Source of the DNA: Scrofimicrobium canadense
Lineage (GTDB): Bacteria; Actinomycetota; Actinomycetes; Actinomycetales; Actinomycetaceae
Length of the DNA: 64,000 nt
Reading direction: 5' to 3'
Assembly: GCF_009696615.1 (NCBI RefSeq)
Contig: NZ_VULO01000002.1
Span: forward strand, 170,545-234,544
Below, in pieces: positions 18,821-27,004 of the stretch (position 1 is the stretch's first letter; each line of letters starts with the position of its first letter). The notes under the pieces are model-generated. The model was given only the letters and a program-made list of their open reading frames with translations, was not told the DNA's origin and did not search any database. The position numbers and the translations under genes are program-made.

Positions 18821-19465
18821 ATCAGCGAAACTCGTATCAACGATCGAATCCGCGTCCCAGAAGTGCGTTTAGTAGGGCCCGGAGGGGAGCAAGTTGGCGT
18901 TGTGCGCGTCGAAGATGCTCTGCGCTTGGCCGAAGAAGCTGGCCTTGACCTGGTAGAGGTCGCGCCTGACGCGCGTCCGCCGGTCGCGAAGCTGATGGAT
19001 TATGGCAAGTACAAGTACGAGGCAGCACAAAAGGCTCGCGACGCTCGCCGCAATCAAGCCAATACACAACTTAAAGAGATTCGCTTTCGCCTCAAGATTG
19101 ACGATAACGACTTCCGTGTCAAAAAAGGCCACGTTGAACGTTTCCTCAATCAAGGAGACAAAGTCAAGGTCATGATCATGTTCCGCGGTCGCGAACAGTC
19201 GCGACCTGAAGCAGGGATCCGCTTGCTTCAGCGCTTAGCCGAGGAAGTGGGGGAGATGGCTACTGTTGAGTCGCTTCCCACTCAGGATGGTCGCAACATG
19301 ACCATGGTTTTGGCACCAACGCGTAAGAAAGCAGACGCCATGACTGAACAGCGTGCACGGCGTCAAGCTGAGCGGGAAGCACGCCGTAACAAGCATGAAG
19401 AGCGGGCAGCACGAATCGCCCAGCGTAAGACTGTCAGCGAGTCACCCCTCGCCGACGACGAATAA
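18821..19465 (+). CDS. infC: Translation initiation factor IF-3, AUC start
   Basis: IF-3 binds the 30S subunit, prevents subunit joining and checks the start codon and initiator tRNA. The protein begins (f)[19 protein letters not shown], the family N-terminus. It has [16 protein letters not shown] in the linker and [18 protein letters not shown] in the C-terminal domain, ending with an extended basic tail. The only start that fits the family and the AAGGAG site (18809-18814, six-base spacing) is ATC at 18821. An upstream GTG at 18758 lies inside the terminator stem and is rejected. Rare start codons on infC are a known autoregulatory device, because IF-3 itself discriminates against them. Confidence 0.92.
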   Translation: MSETRINDRIRVPEVRLVGPGGEQVGVVRVEDALRLAEEAGLDLVEVAPDARPPVAKLMDYGKYKYEAAQKARDARRNQANTQLKEIRFRLKIDDNDFRVKKGHVERFLNQGDKVKVMIMFRGREQSRPEAGIRLLQRLAEEVGEMATVESLPTQDGRNMTMVLAPTRKKADAMTEQRARRQAEREARRNKHEERAARIAQRKTVSESPLADDE

Positions 19466-19477
19466 GGAAAAAGGAAA

Positions 19478-19675
19478 ATGCCGAAGAATAAGACCCACTC
19501 GGGAACCAAGAAGCGCTTCCGCGTCACCGGTTCTGGCAAGCTGATGCGTGAGCAGGCCGGACACCGTCACTTGGCCGAGCATAAGTCCAGCCGTCGCAAG
19601 CGTCGCCTTTCTGCCGACCTAGCAGTCTCGCGTGCGGATCAAAAGGAAGTTGGCCGCTTGCTGGGCAAGCGCTGA
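19478..19675 (+). CDS. rpmI: 50S ribosomal protein L35
   Basis: Small basic ribosomal protein of 65 aa. It starts [21 protein letters not shown] and has the [15 protein letters not shown] segment typical of L35. Located between infC and rplT in the standard infC-rpmI-rplT operon, with an AAGGAAAAAGG-type site upstream. Confidence 0.97.
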   Translation: MPKNKTHSGTKKRFRVTGSGKLMREQAGHRHLAEHKSSRRKRRLSADLAVSRADQKEVGRLLGKR

Positions 19676-19693
19676 GTTGGAGGGTAGATACTT

Positions 19694-20077
19694 ATGGCAC
19701 GTGTAAAGCGTTCAGTAAACGCCAAGAAGAAGCGTCGCGTTGTACTTGAGCAAGCCTCGGGTTACCGCGGTCAGCGTTCACGTCTGTACCGCAAGGCAAA
19801 AGAGCAGGTCACGCACTCGATGGTCTACTCTTACCGGGATCGTCGCAACAAGAAGCGTGATTTCCGTCGTCTGTGGATTCAACGCATCAATGCTGGAGCC
19901 CGCGCTAACGGCTTGACCTACAACCGATTCATGCAGGGCTTGGGTCTTGCTGGCATTGAGTTGGATCGTCGTATGCTTGCTGAGCTTGCTGTCAACGATC
20001 CTGCTGTGTTTGCCAAACTGGTTGAGACGGCTAAGGCCGCTTTGCCAGCGGATGTCAACGCTCCCGCAGCAGCCTAG
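19694..20077 (+). CDS. rplT: 50S ribosomal protein L20
   Basis: Early-assembly 23S rRNA-binding protein (127 aa). [26 protein letters not shown] and the [22 protein letters not shown] segment are diagnostic. The C-terminus has a short Ala-rich extension. In other bacteria L20 represses its own operon through the leader RNA, which may apply to the leader at 18601-18820. Confidence 0.97.
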   Translation: MARVKRSVNAKKKRRVVLEQASGYRGQRSRLYRKAKEQVTHSMVYSYRDRRNKKRDFRRLWIQRINAGARANGLTYNRFMQGLGLAGIELDRRMLAELAVNDPAVFAKLVETAKAALPADVNAPAAA

Positions 20078-20084
20078 TTTTACA

Positions 20085-20849
20085 ATGGCGGACCGCCTTC
20101 CTATCATCGACAATTTGCGCTCAGAAAGGGTGCGAAATGTTGTGGCACTAGGAAGGCGGTCTTTCCGCATTAAGCGGGGTCTTCTGCGTGTTGAGGGCCC
20201 CCAAGCAGTACGTGAACTCTTACGCTTTCGGCCTCAGATGGTTCGTGACGTATATTCAGTCAGCCCGGAGGGCGAACTCTGGGAGTTGGCGCAATCGGTG
20301 ACCAAGTGGTGTCACCAAGTGAGTCCTGAGGTTGCCAAAGCTGTCGGTGATGAGACTCAGGGAATTTTTGCCGTATGCACAACCGATGCGCTTGAACCTG
20401 TCGACTTCGAAAAGTGGCCGTTGGTGATACTTCCGCGAACCCAAGACCCCGGCAATGCTGGAACGATTATTCGCAGTGCCGATGCTTTCGGAGCGGCGGG
20501 GGTGGTCATGTGCCGGGGTAGTGTGGACGTGACATCACCTAAAGTTATTCGATCTTCTGCCGGCAGTATTTTTCATATTCCAGTATCAGCAGGCGTAGAG
20601 TTCTCGACTGTTGCACGGCACATCGGTGGAAAACTCATCGGAGCTGCTGGAGGCGGGGGACCTCTGTCACAGGAGGAATTGCGTCAGCCGCATTCATGGG
20701 TTTTCGGCAATGAAGCCGAAGGATTGACCAGTGAAGAGATTGCCCAGTGTGATGCTCTGGTCTCAGTTCCTATGAGCGGCAATGCAGAATCACTCAACGT
20801 TGGCGTCGCCGCAGGCATATGCCTTTTCGCTTCTCAGGAGGCCCGGTGA
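20085..20849 (+). CDS. SpoU/TrmH-type RNA 2'-O-methyltransferase
   Basis: SAM-dependent SPOUT methyltransferase for rRNA or tRNA ribose. The N-terminal substrate-binding part starts MADRLPIIDN and has RGLLRVEGPQAVREL. The three SPOUT motifs are present: DPGNAGTIIRSADAFGAAGV, VFGNEAEGL and VPMSGNAESLNVGVAAGICLF, forming the trefoil-knot SAM site. ATG 20085 lies eight bases after rplT; a longer frame beginning inside rplT is not credible. It overlaps thiL by 4 bases. The target nucleotide is unknown. Confidence 0.9.
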   Translation: MADRLPIIDNLRSERVRNVVALGRRSFRIKRGLLRVEGPQAVRELLRFRPQMVRDVYSVSPEGELWELAQSVTKWCHQVSPEVAKAVGDETQGIFAVCTTDALEPVDFEKWPLVILPRTQDPGNAGTIIRSADAFGAAGVVMCRGSVDVTSPKVIRSSAGSIFHIPVSAGVEFSTVARHIGGKLIGAAGGGGPLSQEELRQPHSWVFGNEAEGLTSEEIAQCDALVSVPMSGNAESLNVGVAAGICLFASQEAR

Positions 20850-21733
20850 AGGTCAAAGATATGAGCGAGGAAAGTTTGCTTGCTGCAATCACCCCGCTAC
20901 TTCCTCGTGGGGAACACACTATTCTCGGTCCTGGTGACGACTGTGCAGTCATAGAGGCTCCGGGTGGTTCTTTCGTTGTCACCACAGACGTATTGGTTCA
21001 AGACCAACACTTTCGCACACAATGGTCTTCTGGATTTGATATTGGAGCAAGGGCCGCTGCACAAAACCTTGCGGATGTCGCGGCGATGGGTGCGGTGCCT
21101 ACAGGTATGGTCGTTTCGATGGTGTTGCCCGGAGACACCGAAGTGAGTTGGGTCGAAGACTGCGCGCGCGGCTTAGCTAGTTACAATATTGGCGTTGTAG
21201 GCGGGGACCTTTCTGGTGGCTCATATATATCCATTTCCGTGACAGCCTTTGGCTCTGTGGAAGGCCCCGCAGTGACGCGCGGTAGAGCAGCGCCTGGACA
21301 AACCCTGGCTCTAGCCGGAACTCTAGGACTGTCGTTGCGCGGATTTGAGGCACTCACAGAAGGCAAGGATGATCCAGCAATCGACGTTTTCCGGGTTCCA
21401 CGTCCACCTTTAGAAGCCGGTCCTATTGCCGCAAAGGCCGGCGCAACAGCAATGATGGATGTTTCTGACGGACTGGTCCGCGACGCAGCCCGCATCGCCA
21501 AAGCATCACAAGTACTGATTGAGTTAGATCCCGCATTACTCGATGCCTATGTCGCAGAAGCGGGGACAATCGATCGGGTTCTATATGGGGGAGAAGACCA
21601 TTCCTTGTTGGCAGTGTTCCCCAGTGATAGGGTACCTGATCCTTTTCAGCCGATTGGGAAAGTCAGTGCCGGTCAGCCTGGTGTTGTCATGGAAGGCAAG
21701 AGACTCACTGGCGGATGGGATCACTTTGCTTGA
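20846..21733 (+). CDS. thiL: ThiL, thiamine-monophosphate kinase
   Basis: ATP-dependent kinase that makes thiamine diphosphate from thiamine monophosphate. The family (PurM/ThiL fold) shows LGPGDDCAVIEAPGG with metal-binding Asp residues, TTDVLVQDQHF, NLADVAAMGAVPTG, VGGDLSGG and MDVSDGLVRDAARIA. The start GTG at 20846 has a close AGGAGG site (20836-20841) and overlaps the methyltransferase stop. Its 3' end overlaps the convergent channel-like gene by 29 bases. Confidence 0.92.
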   Translation: MKVKDMSEESLLAAITPLLPRGEHTILGPGDDCAVIEAPGGSFVVTTDVLVQDQHFRTQWSSGFDIGARAAAQNLADVAAMGAVPTGMVVSMVLPGDTEVSWVEDCARGLASYNIGVVGGDLSGGSYISISVTAFGSVEGPAVTRGRAAPGQTLALAGTLGLSLRGFEALTEGKDDPAIDVFRVPRPPLEAGPIAAKAGATAMMDVSDGLVRDAARIAKASQVLIELDPALLDAYVAEAGTIDRVLYGGEDHSLLAVFPSDRVPDPFQPIGKVSAGQPGVVMEGKRLTGGWDHFA

Positions 21734-22904
21734 TCTGCCAACCAAATAAGGTGACAGGCGGCTGAGGTTGGTGGGCGCCTGGAATATATGTGGGTGCATA
21801 TAGTAGCTCTCTGCTGGCCTTCGCTACAAACGCGTCGACCCGCGTGATAAATGCCAGCCAATGGCAATAACGAGAGTAGAGGTCGGAAGTTGAGGCTTCA
21901 CAGTCCTCTGGCGCAGTATCCATGGCAGACATGGACGAGACAAGACGTCTGAATCTAGCTACGTATTGGTCGACATCGGACCCGGAGCCATAAGAGCGTT
22001 GATACTCATCAGAAAACTGTTCTAAAGACAATGCATTTGACGGCTGAGGGATTTCCCAATTGTAGCGGTCGACAATCTGACTCAAGGATCCCTCGAAGGA
22101 ATCACACAAGCGAGGAAGTTCCGGTTCCTGGGCGGCTGGGTGGCTCTGGGGAATCCCGTAGCGGAGACCTTCGATCGTTCCTGCTGTCATGAATACCGCA
22201 AAAGGCATCGCAAATCTATCCGCACCACTTTGAAAAAAGAATCCGGGATGGTCTTGGGCCAAACTATCGAAGTATCCGTTGAGGTTGCAGCGTAGCTCTA
22301 CCAGATGGAGTTCTAGACTGTTGGATCCTCGATGAGGGAAATAGGGGGAGAGCTCATCCAAAGGTGAGGTCACATTGGTGTGGCGTGACGGAAACGATGC
22401 GCACAGCGTACGGAGCGCTTGGATACAGCTGTAAATATTGAACAAGAAAGTGATGACCATCGACAAGAAGACAATACTCAGCAAGGTCTCACAGACGGTG
22501 AGAATCGCAACCCACGTTTTCATTGGAGTAAATTGATCCGCACCAACCGTTGAGAACTGGCCCAAACTCAAATATACGGATTCCCAGAATCCGATGCGGC
22601 CGCCGGTGTGCGTGAGTGCTCCAAGTCCCGCCGCGCCGTAGAACATGAGGGCAAAACCTAGGATCAACCCTGATAGCCACAAGCTGATAGCTGATACGAG
22701 GACTAGTCCGGTAACTTGGCGAAGGAACCAGCGCCTCTTATGTATGGGTAGAGCGCTGATGAGGGTTCTGACCGCTCGCCACTCCCACCTAATGAAGCGA
22801 TTGACTAGTAGTCCACGTTCGTTGTAATTGAGGACAGTAAAAAAGGTATCCACCATTGTAAATACGGTGATTACAGCCCCTATTATCAGCCAGAAGTATT
22901 CCAT
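21705..22904 (-). CDS. Two-pore-helix ion-channel-like membrane protein
   Basis: 399 residues with an N-terminal membrane part and a soluble C-terminal half. About four hydrophobic segments lie within residues 1-165. Between the last two, a pore-loop-like segment YLSLGQFSTVGADQFTP resembles the filter region of 2-TM ion channels (TxGYGD in K+ channels), but the GYGD residues are replaced by GADQ. Selectivity may therefore differ from potassium, or the protein may not conduct. The C-terminal half (about 170-399) has no motif I recognise. It overlaps thiL tail to tail. Confidence 0.6.
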   Translation of the reverse strand: MEYFWLIIGAVITVFTMVDTFFTVLNYNERGLLVNRFIRWEWRAVRTLISALPIHKRRWFLRQVTGLVLVSAISLWLSGLILGFALMFYGAAGLGALTHTGGRIGFWESVYLSLGQFSTVGADQFTPMKTWVAILTVCETLLSIVFLSMVITFLFNIYSCIQALRTLCASFPSRHTNVTSPLDELSPYFPHRGSNSLELHLVELRCNLNGYFDSLAQDHPGFFFQSGADRFAMPFAVFMTAGTIEGLRYGIPQSHPAAQEPELPRLCDSFEGSLSQIVDRYNWEIPQPSNALSLEQFSDEYQRSYGSGSDVDQYVARFRRLVSSMSAMDTAPEDCEASTSDLYSRYCHWLAFITRVDAFVAKASRELLYAPTYIPGAHQPQPPVTLFGWQIKQSDPIRQ

Positions 22905-22930
22905 TGGTTTGGCATCCTTCTACGAAGTTT

Positions 22931-22970
22931 GTTGGGGTGTGCTATCTATTGGTAGATGACACACCCCAAC
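22931..22970. terminator. Strong hairpin between two minus-strand genes
   Basis: A perfect 11-bp stem GTTGGGGTGTG/CACACCCCAAC (22931-22941 with 22960-22970) encloses a second nested stem ATCTA/TAGAT. It follows the stop of the nitrilase-like gene on the minus strand. No T run is present, so a U-poor terminator or processing hairpin is likely. Confidence 0.65.
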
Positions 22971-22975
22971 GACAA

Positions 22976-24028
22976 TCAAAGAGATAATGGCTTGGTCAGC
23001 CCATATATATGTAAGGCTCCAGCTCCTCCAGCAAAAACTGTTGAAAGGGCAGACGTTTCTTCAAGCGGAATAACTGTCACGTCAGTGTCGGGTACCTCAA
23101 ATGTGGCATTGGAAGAACTGACAGCAGCAGAATCTCCTCCCGTCGGTCCGTTAACAATGCGTGAGAGCTGTGTATGTGCTTGGTAGGGCGTATCACCATC
23201 AGTCGAATAATCAACATGAAGGGAAGCAACCCCGCCAATGGTCCCCGCGTGTGCAGTGCCATAATCGGATGGTGACAGCGCATATTGGCCATCGCAATTG
23301 AACGCGATTCCGCCTGATCTAGCCGCGACTGAGGCTGGATGCAGCTGCATTCCGCACGAGGGAATAAGGTGTAGTGCAATAGCATTGTGACCGCTAGGCC
23401 AAGGGGATGAAAATGCAGACTTGCGCAATCTCTGGTCCGAATGATCCAGACAGATTTCTACGCCGACCGTGTTTTCCGCAACATCGAAAATCGATTTCAC
23501 GTCGGTTGCCGACTCTTTGATGTCGCCACGACTCAAATCTAGTACGGGGTATGAGACTGTTTGCTCGGTAACAACAGATTTATCTGTGACATCCCACAGG
23601 AGGAAGTCTTCGTTGGAAGCAAAGTACTTCTCTGTGGTCACAGCAGTATTGGTGAAGTTGTTTCCACCTAAGCTGCGAGCCTGCGCGGTTGAAATAATGA
23701 GTGCGCGGTTACGAACTTCTAGCTTGGGATTCGCGTGGGCGAACTCAATAAATGTCTCTAGTAGAGAAAACACCTTGGCCTTCTGAGCCCCTGTAGAGTT
23801 CCGCCACGCATTGCCAATAGCTTTGACTAGCTCATTGCGTATCACTATCTCGGGATTGGATAGCACCTCATCGAGGTTTTCCACTTGGGTTGAGATAGCG
23901 GTACCTAGAATAAGTTGCCTCTGATCATGGTGATGGAATGATCGAGTCAAACATAACCACTGGTAGCAATCGCGGCAACAGGAATGCACCCCCATGTCAG
24001 AGGGTAATACGGTTCCTAGCAAAACCAT
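22976..24028 (-). CDS. Nitrilase-superfamily-like protein (tentative)
   Basis: Up to 350 residues. The middle has features of carbon-nitrogen hydrolases: ALIISTAQARSLGGNNFTNTAV, TTEKYFASNEDFLLWD (candidate catalytic Lys), VGVEICLDHSDQRLRK (candidate catalytic Cys) and HLIPSCGMQL. I cannot place the catalytic Glu with confidence, and the first ~40 residues (Cys/His/Trp-rich) look unlike the rest, so the real start may lie downstream or the N-terminus may be damaged. No signal peptide is clear. Function and substrate are unknown. Confidence 0.4.
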   Translation of the reverse strand: MVLLGTVLPSDMGVHSCCRDCYQWLCLTRSFHHHDQRQLILGTAISTQVENLDEVLSNPEIVIRNELVKAIGNAWRNSTGAQKAKVFSLLETFIEFAHANPKLEVRNRALIISTAQARSLGGNNFTNTAVTTEKYFASNEDFLLWDVTDKSVVTEQTVSYPVLDLSRGDIKESATDVKSIFDVAENTVGVEICLDHSDQRLRKSAFSSPWPSGHNAIALHLIPSCGMQLHPASVAARSGGIAFNCDGQYALSPSDYGTAHAGTIGGVASLHVDYSTDGDTPYQAHTQLSRIVNGPTGGDSAAVSSSNATFEVPDTDVTVIPLEETSALSTVFAGGAGALHIYGLTKPLSL

Positions 24029-24200
24029 CCGAACAGTTGCGCATCAGTGGAATGCGCCTTAATGGCGACATGAGTACTCAGTGCCGAGGAATGAGTATTC
24101 GAGGTGTGCGGGGACTCTTCGCGAGCAAGTTTGCCTATATTCGGATATTCTACCTATGAAACGGGGAAGTTTAGGCGCAGTTGAGACAAAGGGGAATCGC

Positions 24201-25691
24201 ATGTCAAATAACCCATCTAGCACAACTGGAAAACCCGGTAATAAAACGTTGGGGCTCATACCCCTTGTGGCATTTGCTGTCGGGACAATGGTTGGTGGAG
24301 GCGTATTTGCGCTTTCGGGAATGGTGGTGCAAGAAGCCGGTCCTGGGGCAATAATTTCTTACATTGCTGCAGGTTTAGTAATGCTTCTATCTGCTTTGTG
24401 TTTTGCCGCTGTAGCTTCGCGGGCTAAGCCTGGAGAGAGTGGATATGCACCGATTGCAACGACACTGTCTCCGATGTGGCGCTTCATTACGATGTGGGCA
24501 TTCTATATTTGCGGCGTGACTGGAATTGCTTATGTCCTCATGTCTTTTGCCAACTATCTATTGACATTCTTTCCCGCACTAAAGGGGCAATCAATTTGGT
24601 TTGCGCTTGGGGCTGCAGTGCTATTGGCGCTTCTCAACTTTGGTCCAGCAGCACTAGTTGGAAAAGCCGAAACTTTCATGGTGGCTTTCAAGCTAGCAGC
24701 ATTACTCCTGTTAGTAATCTTCGGATTCATCCATTTCGCCCCTGCAGAGCTATCGAACTGGTTGCCTCACGGCACAGGGTCAATCTGGTCAGCCACTGCA
24801 TTATTGTTTACTGCATACACTGGATTCAATGTCATCACTAACATGTCAGGATCGGTGAAGAACCCCGGGAAAACAGTTCCCAAAGCTATTATTCTTTCCC
24901 TGGCGGTTGTCGCCGTGGTGTATATCGGCGTTGCGATCGCATTAGTGATGTCAAAGCAATCAGGAGCAGAAGGCTTTGCAGAACATGGGCTGACCATTGC
25001 CGCTAAAGAGCTCATAGGCCAATGGGGTGCCTACCTTGTGGCAATAGCTGCGTGTGTTTCGACCTTGTCGGGGGCGAACGCGAATATGTTGGGCTCAGCA
25101 GATCTCGTGGTCCACATGTCAGCAAATGGAGATCTTCCATCAAAGCTGGGACATCTCAATAAAAAGGGCGACCCAGTGTCATCGGTTACCTTGACCGCCG
25201 TCATTACATTGATTTTGCTACTGCTGGGGGTTCTGCCCGGTATCGGAGCAGAAGCACTAAAAATCATCGTTATCTTCTGTAACGTAGCAGCGATCGTTGC
25301 AATGGTAATTGTCGACGTTACTGCGGTAAAGATGGGGTTGGAGAAATGGAAGACTCCGGGGATGAAGCTACCTCTAGGCCCAGTCATTCCAATTTTGGCT
25401 ATTCTTACGGCTTTGCTGCAGATACCGTCTCTGGGTTGGTGGCAAGTCTTGGTGGGCATGGCGATGGTTGCGGTTGGATTCCCCATCTGGGCGCTACATA
25501 AGAAATATGATACCGGCGGAAAAGCCGATATTAGAGCCCATATTCTCTCGGGGAATACCCCGATGGGGAGAGCACTCTTGCGTGATGGAATTGCGGGAAA
25601 TGATGTCATAAGTCAGGCAAGTCAAGAGGCAGCCAAAGCCGCGCAGAGCGCACAAGCAGCACAGAATGCCGTCAAGAACCTTGACGAATAG
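24201..25691 (+). CDS. APC-family amino acid permease/antiporter
   Basis: About 496 residues and 12 membrane segments. The amino acid-polyamine-organocation signature starts at the first segment (LIPLVAFAVGTMVGGGVFALSG, the GxG(I/V) unwound helix for substrate binding). VKNPGKTVPKAI after segment 6 is the usual APC loop. The C-terminus ends in an Ala-rich amphipathic tail (QASQEAAKAAQSAQAAQNAVKNL). ATG 24201 has an AAAGGGGA site; the longer upstream frame has no support. The profile resembles arginine/ornithine or polyamine antiporters, but substrate cannot be assigned. The stop overlaps the ThrE-like gene by one base. Confidence 0.85.
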   Translation: MSNNPSSTTGKPGNKTLGLIPLVAFAVGTMVGGGVFALSGMVVQEAGPGAIISYIAAGLVMLLSALCFAAVASRAKPGESGYAPIATTLSPMWRFITMWAFYICGVTGIAYVLMSFANYLLTFFPALKGQSIWFALGAAVLLALLNFGPAALVGKAETFMVAFKLAALLLLVIFGFIHFAPAELSNWLPHGTGSIWSATALLFTAYTGFNVITNMSGSVKNPGKTVPKAIILSLAVVAVVYIGVAIALVMSKQSGAEGFAEHGLTIAAKELIGQWGAYLVAIAACVSTLSGANANMLGSADLVVHMSANGDLPSKLGHLNKKGDPVSSVTLTAVITLILLLLGVLPGIGAEALKIIVIFCNVAAIVAMVIVDVTAVKMGLEKWKTPGMKLPLGPVIPILAILTALLQIPSLGWWQVLVGMAMVAVGFPIWALHKKYDTGGKADIRAHILSGNTPMGRALLRDGIAGNDVISQASQEAAKAAQSAQAAQNAVKNLDE

Positions 25692-26971
25692 TGGAGGCCA
25701 AGAGACAGTGCGAGAATGCCGCATTGGGACGGCTCGGTGGTGCTTTACTTGCCGTTGGCTATGCTGTCACCGATGTTCGCCAAGACCTCAATAGAATTGC
25801 GAGCGTTTCAGGAAGATCTGATCTGGCCATTCAAGTTCAACCCAACATGGTGTTTATTGACGATCCACACCTTGGCCAGACCCGGATGACACTTGCACCG
25901 TCATCCGCTTTCACATTGCAACAAATAGGAGAGGTTGGTTCATTAGCCTCACGTACCGTACAGGGGACAATACTGCTCGCGGACGTCCCACCGCACCTGG
26001 ATGCTATCGAAGCGAAAGCAAAACGTACACCGTTGCTCATGGCAATGGTAGGTGGCGCGATGGTTTCAGGGGCCATCACCGTGATCTTTGCATCCCCTTG
26101 GTGGGCGGTTGTTGTCAGTGCGGTCCTGGGACTTCTTATCGGAGCCTTGCTATCTCGTGTTTCACCTGCATGGCAGACAAATGGTATGGTTGCCTTTGCG
26201 CTGGCCCTGGCTGTCACATTGCTAATCTGGACGGCAGCCACCGTCATAGGTGTCCATGACCTCCCGACCTTTGCTTTGTGTGGCCCCCTAGTAATTTTGG
26301 TGCCTGGGATGTTAGTGACAAATGCTGTACTGGAGATTTCCGGTGGAGACCCAATATCGGGTGGCGGACGCCTTGTCTCCGGACTCCTAGTATGGGCAAT
26401 GCTGGCAGCTGGAATTCTTGTGGGAGTACACCTTGTTGGAGGAAGAATCTCAGCGAATTCATTGATTCTTAATACGGGTACTTTTGAGAGCCAGCACTCC
26501 TTAGGACTTTGGGCGAGTATTCCACCGGTGTGGGCGCGATGGATTGCAGTATTCTTCATCGCCGCGGGTTTTGCGCTATCGTACCTGTCCACGGTGCGGA
26601 TGTTTCTGGCTATGACACTGACACTGTACTTCTCTTACGCGGTACTCAACCTTGTCGAACCCGCAGTGGGATCGGTGATTGCGGGGGGAATTTCTGCTGC
26701 ACTCACGCTTTTCATTTCGCGTATTGCTATCGGAGTGGGAGCCTCTTGGCCATCAATAGTCCTATTTCGCCCTGCCTTTTATATGCTAGTCCCGGGTTCG
26801 CTAGGCTTGGTGACAGTCTTGAGTGTTGCTAGCCAGACCGCACCCCCCAATGCTTCATTATCGGTTCTAGCAGCTGTAATCTCACTGACTATTGGGATTC
26901 AGGTGGGTGCGATGACCGCGCAGATAACGCAGCCACTCATTGCCCGAATAAAAAACCGACAGAAAAAGTGA
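25691..26971 (+). CDS. ThrE-type threonine/serine exporter family protein
   Basis: 426 residues. The N-terminal half is the ThrE domain with an extracytosolic hydrolase-like start (LLAVGYAVTDVRQDLNRIA) and membrane segments from about residue 115. The C-terminal half contains the second ThrE-type block of segments (about 285-410). In total about ten membrane spans are visible, including GPLVILVPGMLVTNAVLEISGGD. The family exports small amino acids such as threonine and serine. The GTG start overlaps the permease stop, so uptake/exchange and export genes are coupled. It converges with the next gene with only 33 bases between. Confidence 0.82.
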   Translation: MEAKRQCENAALGRLGGALLAVGYAVTDVRQDLNRIASVSGRSDLAIQVQPNMVFIDDPHLGQTRMTLAPSSAFTLQQIGEVGSLASRTVQGTILLADVPPHLDAIEAKAKRTPLLMAMVGGAMVSGAITVIFASPWWAVVVSAVLGLLIGALLSRVSPAWQTNGMVAFALALAVTLLIWTAATVIGVHDLPTFALCGPLVILVPGMLVTNAVLEISGGDPISGGGRLVSGLLVWAMLAAGILVGVHLVGGRISANSLILNTGTFESQHSLGLWASIPPVWARWIAVFFIAAGFALSYLSTVRMFLAMTLTLYFSYAVLNLVEPAVGSVIAGGISAALTLFISRIAIGVGASWPSIVLFRPAFYMLVPGSLGLVTVLSVASQTAPPNASLSVLAAVISLTIGIQVGAMTAQITQPLIARIKNRQKK

Positions 26972-27004
26972 ATGACACTGAGGCATATACGGTCTGCCGG
27001 ACTA

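Noticed and set aside
19947..20084. N-terminal extension of the SpoU methyltransferase into rplT
   Set aside because: Reads the L20 gene in another frame; the family N-terminus fits ATG 20085.
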